NCBI GenBank assembly: GCA_027625915.1
Contig: JANTQA010000060.1
Location: 3,224,001 to 3,288,000 of the forward strand
DNA: 64,000 nucleotides
Direction: 5' to 3'
From: Anaeramoeba flamelloides
Taxonomy: Eukaryota > Metamonada > Anaeramoebidae
Below, piece after piece: positions 11,516-22,634 of the stretch. The first letter of the stretch is position 1; the number at the start of each line of letters is the position of its first letter. The position numbers and the translations under genes were made by a program. Below the pieces are notes generated by a model. That model made no database searches, was not told the DNA's origin, and saw only the letters and a list, made by a program, of their open reading frames with translations.

Positions 11516-14234
11516 TTAATCAACTTTGACACCGAGATCTTCTTTTTTAGAATTATTTTTTTTCGATTTGGAATTTCTGGAGCCAAGGAAATTTCTTTGT
11601 CTTTGCTGTTTACGTTTTTTCTTTATTAATTGTTCTTTTCGTAAGAGTGCATATTGTATTGGATTGATTGCGCTACCCATTTGCACAATAACTTCTGGTT
11701 TGATCAATTCTTTAAACTGTGTTTCTGTATTCCACTCTCTACCAAGAGGCACTCTAATGCTAGATTCATATTGCTCCCTTGAAGTGAAAGGATGAGGAAC
11801 TCTACCAATTTTATATTTTGTTTTCTCTTTGAGTCTGCCTTCGTGCAAGATCACGTCTTTCAAATTCGAGTCTTTTCTATTCTTGAATATTGTTTTTCTA
11901 ATTTTAGCTTTTTTTTGGAGTTTGATTTTATTAATTCTCTGTTGTTTTTTATAATTGACTTTGACACCCTTTCCTCCCCAATTTCCCCATCCTTGCAATC
12001 CAATTACCCCCTTCATTTCTTCGTGCAATATCTTTTCTACTTTATCATTAATCATCTCGTCCTTTTCCTTTCGGAATTCTTCTTCAAATATTGTATTTGG
12101 GAATGCTTTCTGGACAACTTTTTTTTGTGTTTTATCCATATTTTTTAAATTTAAATTTGACTCATCGGCATTTTTAACATTTAAAAGCTGCTTTGGATTG
12201 ATCATATCTTTAATTTCGGTATTGGTGCTATTTCTTCTCTTTTTTTTTTGATTTTGCTTGATTTCTTTTTGATTAGATCCTCTCATCCATGGATTTTTTG
12301 AATCATCAATTTGTTTTCTTTTTTTCCTTTTATTGTTTGGCTTGTTGTTTTTTTTATTTGTTTTATTTTTTTTAATTGTTTTCTTTTCCTTTTGATCTAT
12401 CTTTTCATTTTTCTTTTTCCCTTTCTTTCCTTTTCCCTTTCCCTTTCCCATTTCATTTGCATTTGCATTTTCTTCTTTTTCATTTTTTTTCCCTTTTCCT
12501 TTCCCTTTATCCTTTTGTTCATTTTTTTTTCCTTTTCCTTTTCCCTTACCTTTTACATTTTTTTGATCTTTATCATCGTTTTGCTCTTTTTTTTTATTTT
12601 TGATATTCCATTCTTCAATTTGTTCATCTTCTTTGTCAAAAGGTTCAACTTCAAATAACGAGGAATTCTCCATTTCAATATTTATTGGTTGATCTGAATT
12701 ATTTAATTTCTTTTTTTTTGGATCACTTTTTTTGTTCTCCTTTTCTTCTTCATCTAAATTACTCTTTAAAAGTTTTTTTTTTTTTTTGTTTTTCTTTTGA
12801 AAGGCTTTTGGTTTTTTTTTATTAAATCCAAAAGTTCTTCTCCCCATTATTTCTTCTTCTTCTTCTTTTTCATTTTCCTTTTTCTTGCTGCCTTCCTCTC
12901 CGCTATCTTCCTCTCCGTCTTCGCTTTCTTCTTGATAATCGTCTTTGTTTTTATCTTTATTCTTATTGATTGCATTTTGCATAAATTTTAAACTAAAGAG
13001 CCCTTTTTTATCTTTGCTATTTAATTTCTTTTGCCAAAGCCCAATGTCCTTTTCATTGCCGTTTTTCTTCTTATTTTCACCTTCATTGTCATCGTCATCT
13101 TCATCTGATTTGCTGTAATCCGAAGATTCGTCATCACTATTGACAGATTTAATTTTTTTCAATAGTTGCTCTCCCATTTTCAGTTGTTGTAAAATGGCGT
13201 CACGGGTTTGCTTATCTTTCACTCCCCTTTTCAATGCTCTTTTTGTCCATTTTGATGTATTTTTATGTCTTAAGGTTACCCTTTCGATTGCTCTTTTCCT
13301 TTCGGCCAACTCAATTCTGCTTCTCGCCTCCTCTGGATCGATCATGGCAATTTCATCCAAAGTCAAAGCAGATTTTTCCTTTTCTTTCCTTAACAACTTT
13401 CGGAATTTTTTTGATTTGATCCTTTTACGTCTTCGTGCCTTCTTTTCTTCTTCAAACATTAAAGACCTGATCTTGGCCAATTCTTTTCTCCTTTCCCAGA
13501 CTTCTTCGACAGAGATCTTGTTTTTTTTTAATTTGAGGTTTTCTTCCTGGGTTGTTTGCTTTTCATCTTCAACTTTGGCATTCTTTAAGATTTCGTCAAT
13601 TTCCATTTCCATTTCGGTTCTTGAAGAAAACTCTTTGACGAGCTTTGTGGTTGTAGGAAGTGCTGAAGTGGGCTTCTCTAATGGGTAGACCATTGTTTTT
13701 TTTTGCCTGTTCTCCTGGACAATATCCTGCCACTTTGAAATTGCTTCTTTTGTTTGTTCATACCCCACCTTCCTTGTTATCCTCATTTGCGCGGGTTCAG
13801 ATAAGGGGACATTTATCGGGTTGTTGTTTTTTTTTTTTTTTGACCCTTTTTGTTTCTCATCGTCGCGCTTTAAATTCCTTTTCAATTCACCAAATTGTTC
13901 TCCTTCAATGGAATCGAGGAGTGAATTTAAAGAGACAGTTGATCGGATCGGTGCGGAATATTCTCCTTCATTGGACGTTTCGGTCTTGACAGTCCCCCTT
14001 TTTGCGATTTTCTTTTTGCCGTCTTTCAGAAACTTGTCTCCTTTTTGGCTAACAGATCCGACAATATTGAGTAAATTGTCATGTCTTTTTTTTTGTTTTC
14101 GTGGATTCTCATAGCCTTCAGATTCGCTTGAGTCCGAATCGCTAACTTCTGTGAAATTATTAATACCAACAACTTTTTGGCTTGTTACTTTCTTTTTCTT
14201 TTTGTTTTTGTTTTTGTTTTTTTTTATTTCTTCT

Positions 14235-14277
<43 letters not shown>

Positions 14278-14464
14278 CGCTATTTGAAGAATTTGATAAC
14301 TGTTTTTGTTTTTTTTTTTTTTTTGGTTTAATAGGTTTATACTTTGTGATCTCTTCATCTTCGCTTGATCCAAAAGCTAGTGACTCGTCAATTGAAGAAT
14401 CAGAAAAATCAGATGGTAGTTCGTAAGTTTCTAAATTGATCTTTGGAATTCTAGACTTGCTCAT
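11516..14464 (-). CDS. UTP14: UTP14, U3 snoRNP / small-subunit processome protein
   Basis: Single-exon gene of 982 residues; ATG at 14462-14464, first residues MSKSRIPK. UTP14 is a nucleolar protein of the 90S/SSU processome that in yeast activates the DEAH helicase Dhr1 during 18S rRNA maturation. Family marks seen: a VEEVWERRKELAKIRSLMF block at about 319-337; the central signature ERVTLRHKNTSKWTKRALKRG-type segment at 394-414; and the C-terminal module starting GWGNWGGKG at about 825, then VILHEG, HPFTSREQYE and PLGREWN near 870-910. The N-terminus has an acidic SE-repeat (about 61-79), and residues 450-780 are Lys/Glu/Gly-rich low complexity (GKGKGKKN repeats), longer than in yeast or human. 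Several antisense frames here are shadows of the K/E-rich codons. Confidence 0.93.
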
Positions 14465-15150
14465 AGGAAATATTTTTAATTACAAAAGAATCAAAAAAAA
14501 AAAAACACGATAGGTTTGTAATCTTAAAAAAATAACTTTATTTTTTTTATTATGTAATTACCTTTGAAAAAGTAAATTAAAACTTGTGGTATTTCTGTTA
14601 GAACAGTTGTTAATAACATTTTGATTTAAATAGTGAAAGAATTTTCCAATAACTCTTATGTTTTAAGAATTTCACAAAAGACTTTTTTCTTCAAAATTTT
14701 TATTAATCACGTAATCAAAATAAGATTAAATTTTTTGATACCAAATTCCAATCCTTCTATTTTTTTAAATCAGATCAATTAGAAAAAGCATGTTGGTTTT
14801 TGTTTGTTTAAAAGACACATAAGACTAAACATTTTCTTTATTAATTTGTGAAAAATAATAATGTTACCTATTTTCTTCTTAATTAATTGATAATAGTGAA
14901 GTACCTTACTTTGCCTTTTCTTTCGTACAGTCTGATCACTTGTCTTTTTTGTGGCTATGGTGTTATGTTGAAGAGGAAAAAATTTTTCTTACCAATATTT
15001 GCTTAGCTACTCTCATTTTAAGTATTTTAACAAACCTTTTTCAGAGGTGTGTGTTTATTGTTATTTTCTGAAGATAGTTTTGTGTTAACCAAAGCAATTC
15101 TTGGCTATCAAAACAATAAAGGATCTGAAGGATCACATTTTTTTCTTTAA
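14465..15150. promoter_or_regulatory. UTP14 5' flank, possibly with tiny exons
   Basis: About 690 bp without a long gene. On the minus strand 14993-15016 reads ATG plus seven codons ending at a GTAAGA donor-like site. 14883-14954 follows an AG and encodes PQKRQVIRLYERKGKVRYFT and three more residues before a stop. G+C is higher than in the surroundings. It could be a 31-residue microprotein gene, a spliced UTP14 leader or chance. Confidence 0.2.
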
Positions 15151-16270
15151 GGGACTAGTAACACTTATTAATTTTTTTTACCAAAGATAATAAAGTCATT
15201 ATTTGCACAACGATACAATTAAACCCTGATATACAACTTCATTTATCAACTTTAGAGTCATGAGTTATCATTTTGAAAAAAAGTTACTTTTTACCAATGA
15301 AATTTTTAGTCAAAAGATCTGATCCTTTTTTGTTTGGATTTTTGGTACTCAAATTAGAAAATGAAAAATCGGCCAAAAATTTTTATTTTGAAGAAATTTC
15401 ACTTTTCGTGATTTCAGATTCCCTATCAACAGATAACATTGAAACTTTAATCTTATTTTAAAAAAATCAATAAAAATAAATCAAATATCGAATCCTTGAA
15501 GATAGAAAAAAATTTATCTTTTATTTGATTCACAAATATTTATTTATTTTCTTGAAATCTAAAAGATTAGACAATATTTTTTTTTCAAATACTCATGGGG
15601 ATAATAAAGGAACTGTTTGTATTAAAATCAGTTATTTGATGATGTCTATTATTATATTTTTTTTAATAGATTTATTTATTTGAATTGGTTTTATTTGTTT
15701 GAAAATCTTTAAATTATTGAGAAATAAAAATTAGTAAAGCATATTTGATACATTTAGTCTTTGTGTTACTGATAATCCACCAAAAGAATTAAGATTCAGT
15801 TATTAATTATTGATTATCAATAATCAAATTAAAAATTATTTCTTTCGATTAAAAGTTAAATTATCCAAGTTTTAAAAAAGTATTTTGGGAGATTTTGTAA
15901 TTTGATAATCTGGTTATCTTTCTTCTATTTTTTTAATTAAAAAAAAGAAAAATTTGATTTTGAACTGTTCTTTGAATCAGGATCAAAATATTTTTTTAAG
16001 TTTAAAATTATTATTATAATTTTTTTGAAATTAAGTAGATTTTTTATATTGAGTTATTCAAAAACTTACTGGGTTTATTTTTATAAGTTTATTTTTATGT
16101 ACTTTCTTTGAATATATTAAAGTTTTTTTTCTTCTTTCAAAAATTTTTATTTTTTTTTTAAAATAATTCAGAAAAAGGTTGGATTTTGAACTTTTCAAAA
16201 ATGAGAAAAATCGATCAAACCATTCTTAAGATTTGCAAATTATTTTTTTCAAGTTTTAAAAAATTTTTGA
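15151..16270 (+). repeat. Dispersed repeat family B, copy B
   Basis: Starts GGGACTAGTAACAC directly after TTAA (15147-15150) and aligns with copy A (2560-3717, inverted) and copy C (53855-55380). A 62-codon open frame at 15273-15461 lies inside but is not preserved in the other copies. The opposite end is not recognisable. Confidence 0.65.
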
Positions 16271-16279
16271 CAAATTAAA

Positions 16280-17660
16280 TTCCTATTTTACAATTTACTT
16301 TAAAAAATATCATTTAATTTTTATTTAAATTGGATTTGAACCTAGATATACTCTGGTGTAGTGAGTTATATATTATATTGATATAAAAAATTAGTACAGT
16401 TTGTATATTCAAACAATAATTTTTTTTTTGGCACACCTTTTTTTGCCATAATAGAAATAAATATTTAATTCTAATTATTTTAAAAAAAATTGATAATAAT
16501 AAATTTATAGTTAATTTCCAAGAAAAATTCATTTTTATATTCAAATTTAGAAAAAGAAAACCGAACTGAAGTTTTCCATTGTATTAAAATTATAACATAA
16601 GAAATAATTAAAAAATAATAAAAGTTTATTTCGAGCAATTGGTATTTTAACAAACACTCTAATTGATAAAATTAGGGGTACAACAATTTTTAAGGAACAA
16701 TTCTTGAATTTAAAATCTAAAAAATATGTTATTGTTTGGGTTGAAAAAAAGATCATTTTGAGTTATTAAGGTAATTTGTTTTTATGTATTATTTATTTTT
16801 TTTGAATCTTATACTGATTTGGTTATACAATATTTATTTTATTATAGTATTCAATAAAAAGTCCTAGCACTTTATTGATATGTTTTTTCACGAGATATAA
16901 TTGAAGAATATTACACTTAAGCTATTTCCAAGAATGTGGGGCAAATTTATTTTAAAATATATTTATGTAACCAATTCTTCAAAAAAGGATTTAAAATACT
17001 AAAATCATTAAACACCATTTATAGATTCTTGATAATAATTCAATTTATTTCTTAGTATTGTATTGCAGAAATAAAATATATTAATTTTTCTGATCTCGAT
17101 TTTATTGGATATTTTTTTATAGGCGAAAATTGGTGTTTATTATTTTCTTTTTGATCGAAAAAATTATTTTCATAACATATATAATCCCAACAAAATTTAC
17201 AATATAATTAAAAAAATATAACTACATTTTCGTGTTTAAAAAGCCATTTGTTCCCATTCCATATTTCCGGTTTTTTATTGAAATTGGTCGTATATTGCTT
17301 TAACCAAAAAAAGTGCTATTTTTTTTTTCATTTTTTGGGAATATTTCAACTAACATGCTTTGAATTAAATACATAAGTGGTTGATTCAATCAGTATAAAT
17401 ATTATACTTAATTTGGTATAGTTGATTAATGATTACCATCACTAAAAAATATTATTTTTTATGAAATGTAAAAAGAAATTCCCCATATTTTTGGAAATAC
17501 CTTATATAAAAAAATCTATTCCAAAGTTTAATTGTTAGTCTGAAGAAATATTTATAATTTATCTTTGGTAGAAGCTTGAAAGGATTTTTAATGTTTATTA
17601 TTTACTGAATTAACAAAAGTTTTTTTTTTTAAAGTTTTATATTTATTTATTCAGTATTCT
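16280..17660. other. Gene-free AT-rich stretch
   Basis: Short open frames on the minus strand (16314-16756) have the composition expected of AT-rich noise. No repeat partner found by eye. Confidence 0.5.
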
Positions 17661-17667
17661 TTAATGA

Positions 17668-17938
17668 ATTTTAAAAATTTCCGGTATTCAAGTTTTAAAA
17701 AGTCCCAAAATCACCATAACCCCACTTTATAACTATGGAGGTAGTATAAACATTGAATTTTTGGATGAAGTGGAATTTTTTTCCTATATCATTTTACAAT
17801 TTAGAAAGAATAATTTCATTTTCTACCGTTAGTTTAGTTAAAGTTCACCAAAATATAGTAAAAAAGGGATTATGTAAATTAATAGATATAAGAAATTTAA
17901 ATAACTATTGGGGGAAAATATTTGTGACCAGAGCATGA
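17668..17938 (+). pseudogene. Coding-like fragment of unknown origin
   Basis: Two overlapping plus-strand frames have coding-like composition: one from 17668 (…SPKITITPLYNYGGSINIEF…) and one from 17753 ending KLIDIRNLNNYWGKIFVTRA at 17938. Neither has a proper start, and no family is recognised. It is probably the remains of a gene or mobile-element protein. I list it as a fossil and do not interpret it further. Confidence 0.3.
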
Positions 17939-17944
17939 AATCCT

Positions 17945-19240
17945 ACTTAAAATTAAGTTAAAAAAAATTTTTTTTTATCTTATTCCAATACAGCATCTTA
18001 TTCAATTCCCAAAAAGTATATCTAAGATCATTGTAAAAAAAAAAAAAGGCAAAAACCTTGATTTTCAAGTAAATATTATATAATTGAGGAATTATGTTTA
18101 ATAATTTGAAATTTCCTTATTTTAATCAATTTTTTTGATTTTAGATTAGTTGGAAATTGGCTTAAAATTTTGTTTATTTTTTGAGTGAAATTTTTTTGTT
18201 TATTGTTTATTTTTAAAATTTCTTTTTTTGATATCAAAAATTTAAGGAAATGTGCTCCAAACTATTCTAAATATATAATTCAAAATCCCATTATCAATTT
18301 TAGTTAAGGTTTCTTTGATCTTTTATTAATGGTTTAATTTTTTTTTTAAAAAAAAAAAAGAGTTTTATGTTTGTATTAAATTATTAGTCCCTATTATTAA
18401 TTCCCACAAATAATTTGACTGTAATTAAGATTATTTTTGAAATATTGAATTTTATGATTCATATTAGTTCTATAGTAATTACTCAATGGACAGACAAAAA
18501 AATATTGATTAATATATTCTTGAATGTATTTTTATAGAATTGGTCTATTATATTTTAAAGTAGAAGAAATAAAGGAAAATCTAAAACAAATAACAATATA
18601 TTCATAATTTCTGAAAAATTAATTTATTTTAATATGTGAATACAAGAACCTAAAAACCTTAATTGCCATTGATGACAAATGGTGTGAATATTATAGAATA
18701 CAAATTAATTTTGACGAACATCCTTAATAGAAGTTCTATAAGAAACCCATAACACAATTAACTTTTAATCATTTCTCATTTGACTAATCATCTACTGCCG
18801 AAGTTTTGGAGTAAAAAGAAATACATATTTTAATTTGTTCCATAGTATTATCAAGACCACCCACAGGTTATTTTAACAACTATCAGATAAGAAATATACA
18901 AGAATTGGAAATTGGTATGCTATAAAATTGTAGTTGATTTATTTTTTGAATTTATTCAAATATTCTTTATTCAAGATATTTAGGGCACCTGATATATATA
19001 CCAATACCCAAATTAAAAAAAAGTTCCAATCAAATAAACAGATAACCAAAAATTAGAAACCAACCCTTTCTTAAAGAAAGTTCATATTATCTTGTAAAAA
19101 AGGAAAATGAAAATGAAAAATTTTTTTACTATTTATTCCTCACAATGCGTTAATCACAAATAACCCAATTACTGAATTTTTTGTCTAACAAATTTACATT
19201 GGAAAAAATTCGTTAAAAGCCAACTTCTCTTCAAGCTCAA
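17945..19240. other. Gene-free stretch upstream of the LOTUS-like gene
   Basis: AT-rich with no long frame and no recognised repeat. The last 200 bp should hold the promoter and leader of the gene starting at 19292. Confidence 0.45.
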
Positions 19241-19291
19241 ATTGTGTTTCATTATTCATTTTTTATTTATTTTGATTATTTTTTTATAACA

Positions 19292-20680
19292 ATGAATAAT
19301 TATAAATCAATAAAATTAGATCTTGAGGTTTTAGATTCCACTTTGATAAGGTTTCTTCGCACTTGTGGTATTATTACCATAACTCAATTAAAAGATTTAC
19401 TCAATACACTTTTTACACAAGAATTATTAGAACTTGTTGTTAAAAAACACATTTCCTTAAAAAAATATTTAACAGATCGATATCACTTTGTAGTAGAAAC
19501 TGGTGTCAATGATACAGTTTGGATCTCACTTATGGATCCTTGGAGGGTTACAAATTTTCTTTTAGATCAAGAATCGATTAAAAAGACACACGTCATTGTT
19601 GATAAAATTGAGTATCAAAAAAAAAAAGAACAAGAAAAGAAAAAGAATGAAAAAGAAAATGAACAAGATCAAGTAAATAAAAATAAACAAGAGCATGGAA
19701 AAAATGCAAAAATAGAAGACAACAAAATAGTAAAAGTGGTTGAAAAAACCGAACCAAAAGAAAAAAAAACAGAAGAAATAAAAGAAAATTCAAACAAACA
19801 AAAAAAAGACAATCAAAATAATAATCAAGAACAAGAACAAGAACAAGAACACAAGAGAGAGAAAGAAAAACTCCAAGAGACTGAAAAAGAAAAAGAGGCA
19901 GAAAAAGAAAAAGAAAAAGAAAAAGAAAAAGAGAAAGAGAAAGAGAAAGAAAAAGATAAGGATGATAAGATTTTAATACCAAATTTTGATTTATGGAGGT
20001 ATAGAAAAGGCTACCGAAACCAAAAAGAAGTTATTGAAGATTTGGAGGCATTTTTATATGTTGTAGGACCAACAACTTATGAGATAATAGATGATTTTTT
20101 AATGAAAAAAAGTAAAAAAGAATGGCTATTGAAAAAAATATCAAAACAATGGCTGAATTTTAGTGATTTTTTTTCCCAATTTGCTTATGGCTGTATAGAC
20201 TTACAAAATAATTTATACCAATTAACTAAGCATCGTAAATTGGAAATCGACAATTTGTTAAAAATTCAAAAAATTAATCTTTGGAAATTAAAACAAAAAA
20301 AACAACCAATTGTCTCTCAAAAAAGATTTCAAAAAAAAAACAACAAAATGAAAAACGAAAATAAAAAAAATGCAAACAATAGGAATAACAAACAAAATAA
20401 TCAAAAAAAAAATCCCAAGAATAACAAAAACAACAACAAAAACAATAATATAAAAAAAAAATTTCAAAAATTTAATTTTAATACAAATAATCCAAATTTA
20501 ATTGAAAATAAAGAGATAAAAGAATTCAAAAGCAAACTTTCCGAGTTACATAATAAAGAAAAACTACTGGAAATTCTTCAGGTAAAAGCTTTCCAAATAA
20601 TTGATGTTCATGAAAATATAATCTCACATTTACAAACAAAAATTCGAAATTTAAAAAATAATTCCAGACTTGAAAATTAA
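19292..20680 (+). CDS. Protein with two winged-helix/LOTUS-like segments
   Basis: 462 residues from the ATG at 19292; the frame extends upstream to a GTG at 19244, but the first ATG gives a sensible hydrophilic start (MNNYKSIKLDLEVLDS). Residues about 8-80 form a helix-helix-helix-wing pattern (LIRFLRTCGIITITQLKDLL ... LKKYLTDRYHFVVETG ... VWISL) typical of small winged-helix modules such as OST-HTH/LOTUS domains, which bind RNA or helicases. A similar pattern recurs at about 240-315 (DLEAFLYVVGPTTYEIIDDF ... FSDFFSQF ... NLYQL). Between them is a charged linker with KE repeats; after the second comes an Asn/Lys tract (KNNKNNNKNNN) and a C-terminal coiled-coil-like helix. The RNA-binding role is an inference from fold pattern only. 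Confidence 0.65.
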   Translation: MNNYKSIKLDLEVLDSTLIRFLRTCGIITITQLKDLLNTLFTQELLELVVKKHISLKKYLTDRYHFVVETGVNDTVWISLMDPWRVTNFLLDQESIKKTHVIVDKIEYQKKKEQEKKKNEKENEQDQVNKNKQEHGKNAKIEDNKIVKVVEKTEPKEKKTEEIKENSNKQKKDNQNNNQEQEQEQEHKREKEKLQETEKEKEAEKEKEKEKEKEKEKEKEKDKDDKILIPNFDLWRYRKGYRNQKEVIEDLEAFLYVVGPTTYEIIDDFLMKKSKKEWLLKKISKQWLNFSDFFSQFAYGCIDLQNNLYQLTKHRKLEIDNLLKIQKINLWKLKQKKQPIVSQKRFQKKNNKMKNENKKNANNRNNKQNNQKKNPKNNKNNNKNNNIKKKFQKFNFNTNNPNLIENKEIKEFKSKLSELHNKEKLLEILQVKAFQIIDVHENIISHLQTKIRNLKNNSRLEN

Positions 20681-20983
20681 GCTACTGGCCTATCCAACAA
20701 TTCAAAAGAGATGCCTTTTCAATTTTATTTAATTAATTTTTTTTTTATAATGAATTAATTTCATATTATTGAATTGATATGATGCGCTTTTTTTCTTTTT
20801 CTTTTTCTTTTTATTTTCATTCCTAATTAACATAATCAATTATTTTATCGTAATTCTAAATCAGAAAGAAAAAATGATAATATTAAGAAATTCGATTGTA
20901 TATCTTGGTAGAATTTTTTTAAAAAAAGTCTGCTTAATAATGAAAAAAAATATTTCAATTATTGGATTAATCTTTTAAGTATG

Positions 20984-20993
<10 letters not shown>

Positions 20994-21031
<38 letters not shown>
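20994..21031. repeat. (TG)n microsatellite
   Basis: About 19 TG units preceded by a short TA run. It is the only long TG repeat in the window. Confidence 0.95.
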
Positions 21032-21034
<3 letters not shown>

Positions 21035-21413
21035 TTATTTATTTTTTCATTTTAAATTCATTAAAAATAAATATTTAATTCAATAACATACTATAAAAAT
21101 AATTAAAAAAAATGAAAAGAAATTCGAATAATCTAATAACTCTAGATTCAAATTTAAAATTTCAAAAAATCAAAGAAATAATAGAATACCAATTCAAAAT
21201 TTTTGAAAAAAATTACTTGTTAATAATATTTAAAAGAAAATATTAAATTAAAACTATGAAATAATTGATATCTTAGTAATTATTTATCATTTATCATACC
21301 CACAAAAGAAAAATAAATAAATAAAAAACAAAATAAATAAATACTGTTTACTAATATTTTGGAGAAAGGATTTTTTGTTAAGGGTTAAATTTTATAAATA
21401 CTTCATCTGTTAA

Positions 21414-21552
21414 AGAGAGAATTTTGAATTGACTCAATTTATATCTTCTAATCCAAAGAGAGTCTAGATATATCGTTTCTAGGCACATTTATTAGAAAGT
21501 TTTTAAATGGAATTTAAATGAATTTTGGGTGGGCATTTACAAAATTCTCTCT
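21414..21552. mobile_element. TTAA-flanked MITE (AGAGAGAATTTTG ends)
   Basis: TTAA at 21410-21413 and 21553-21556 flank a 139-bp element with ends AGAGAGAATTTTG / CAAAATTCTCTCT. It ends only about 10 bp before the TA-type element at 21564. It is the third TTAA-inserting family in the window. Confidence 0.65.
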
Positions 21553-21563
21553 TTAACAAAGTA

Positions 21564-21989
21564 ACCAATATGGAAAAAAAGTGAAACACAGTTTTTAATT
21601 GGGAACATTAATAGAACCTGAAAATTCAAAGTAAGATCAATTAAAAAAAGAATAAATGAATAAATAAAAACAAAAATGAAGGACTCAGCACAATAACAGT
21701 TTTTTTAATACTATCTTTTGAGATGGGTTTTTTCTTTGATTGATCAATTATTAAAAATTTGTTCTAAAAATTGATTATTTTTGAGATCTCCAAAACCACA
21801 CCAACCATTTCGATAAATAAGTAAATTTAAATTGTATTTGTTGTATTGATTGAAAATAATATAATGAGTTATTATTTGAAGTTATTTGGTTTCTTCTTTT
21901 TATTTATTTTACTTTTCATTTTCAGTAATGTTCCCAATGAAAAACCGTGTTTCACTTTTTTTCCTGTTTCACTTTTTTTCCATAATGGT
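21564..21989. mobile_element. ~430-bp TA-target inverted-repeat element, copy 1
   Basis: Inverted ends of about 95 bp containing 'tggaaaaaaagtgaaac' and 'ttaattgggaacatta', bounded by TA (21562-21563, 21990-21991). Aligns end to end with 26591-27028 at high identity by eye. Internal shared blocks are 'ctttgattgatcaattatta' and 'gatctccaaaaccacaccaa'. TA duplication suggests a Tc1/mariner-type non-autonomous element. No coding frame. Confidence 0.75.
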
Positions 21990-22084
21990 TAATTTGTTTC
22001 CAAAACGGTAAGTTTTTTTTTTTAACATTTAACCCCTTAACAATAAATCCACTCTCCAAATTTTTTAACTCAACATTTTTTTAT

Positions 22085-22190
22085 TTTGATTTATAATTAT
22101 TTATTTTTTGTTTTATGAGTGTATTGGTAATTATAAATCATTGTTTACATTCCAATTAGTTGGTGGTTTTATTTTAGTATTTACTGTATC
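22085..22190 (+). repeat. Partial copy of the 25.7-27.5 kb repeat
   Basis: 'attatttattttttgttttatgag...cattccaattagttggtggttt' matches 25865-25940 and 27315-27395. It lies just after TA-element copy 1, as 27295-27490 lies after copy 2, so part of this arrangement may be duplicated. Confidence 0.4.
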
Positions 22191-22634
22191 ATTTAATTAA
22201 TGGTTTTATTATTATTTTTTTAAAGGAATTTTGCTGGTTCTAAAATTTAGAAAAAATGTTTAATTATTAAATAAAGTGGAAGTTCGGATTTAAATATTGA
22301 ATTTTTCAGAATAGAATTATTAAAATTAAAAAAAAAATAATTAACTCTGAGAAATATGATTTGCAAAGAAGTCAAATAAAATTTAAAGTTCCAAAAGAAA
22401 TGAAATCACATATTTTTCTATATTTGTTTCAAAAAATATAACTAAATGTAGAACTCTGATTATGTATTAATTAAAATTTCCTGAAGAACAAAGACCATTT
22501 AAAAAAAAAAATCAATAAATTAATTGTATTTTTTTTTATATTGTGATATTATATATAAATGTATGTATAAATATTATAAAAATGTATAAACTTTTAAAAT
22601 ATCATTCTTCTTTTTCATTTCTTCTATTTTACTA

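Noticed and set aside
11526-14426. Ten plus-strand open frames antisense to UTP14
   Set aside because: Phe/Ser/Leu-rich shadows of the K/E/S-rich codons of UTP14; no starts, splice sites or families.
15273-15461. 62-codon ORF
   Set aside because: Inside dispersed repeat B; the frame is not kept in the two other copies.
19593-19982. Antisense Leu/Phe/Ser frame under the KE-repeat
   Set aside because: Mirror of GAA/AAA repeats in the 19292-20680 gene.
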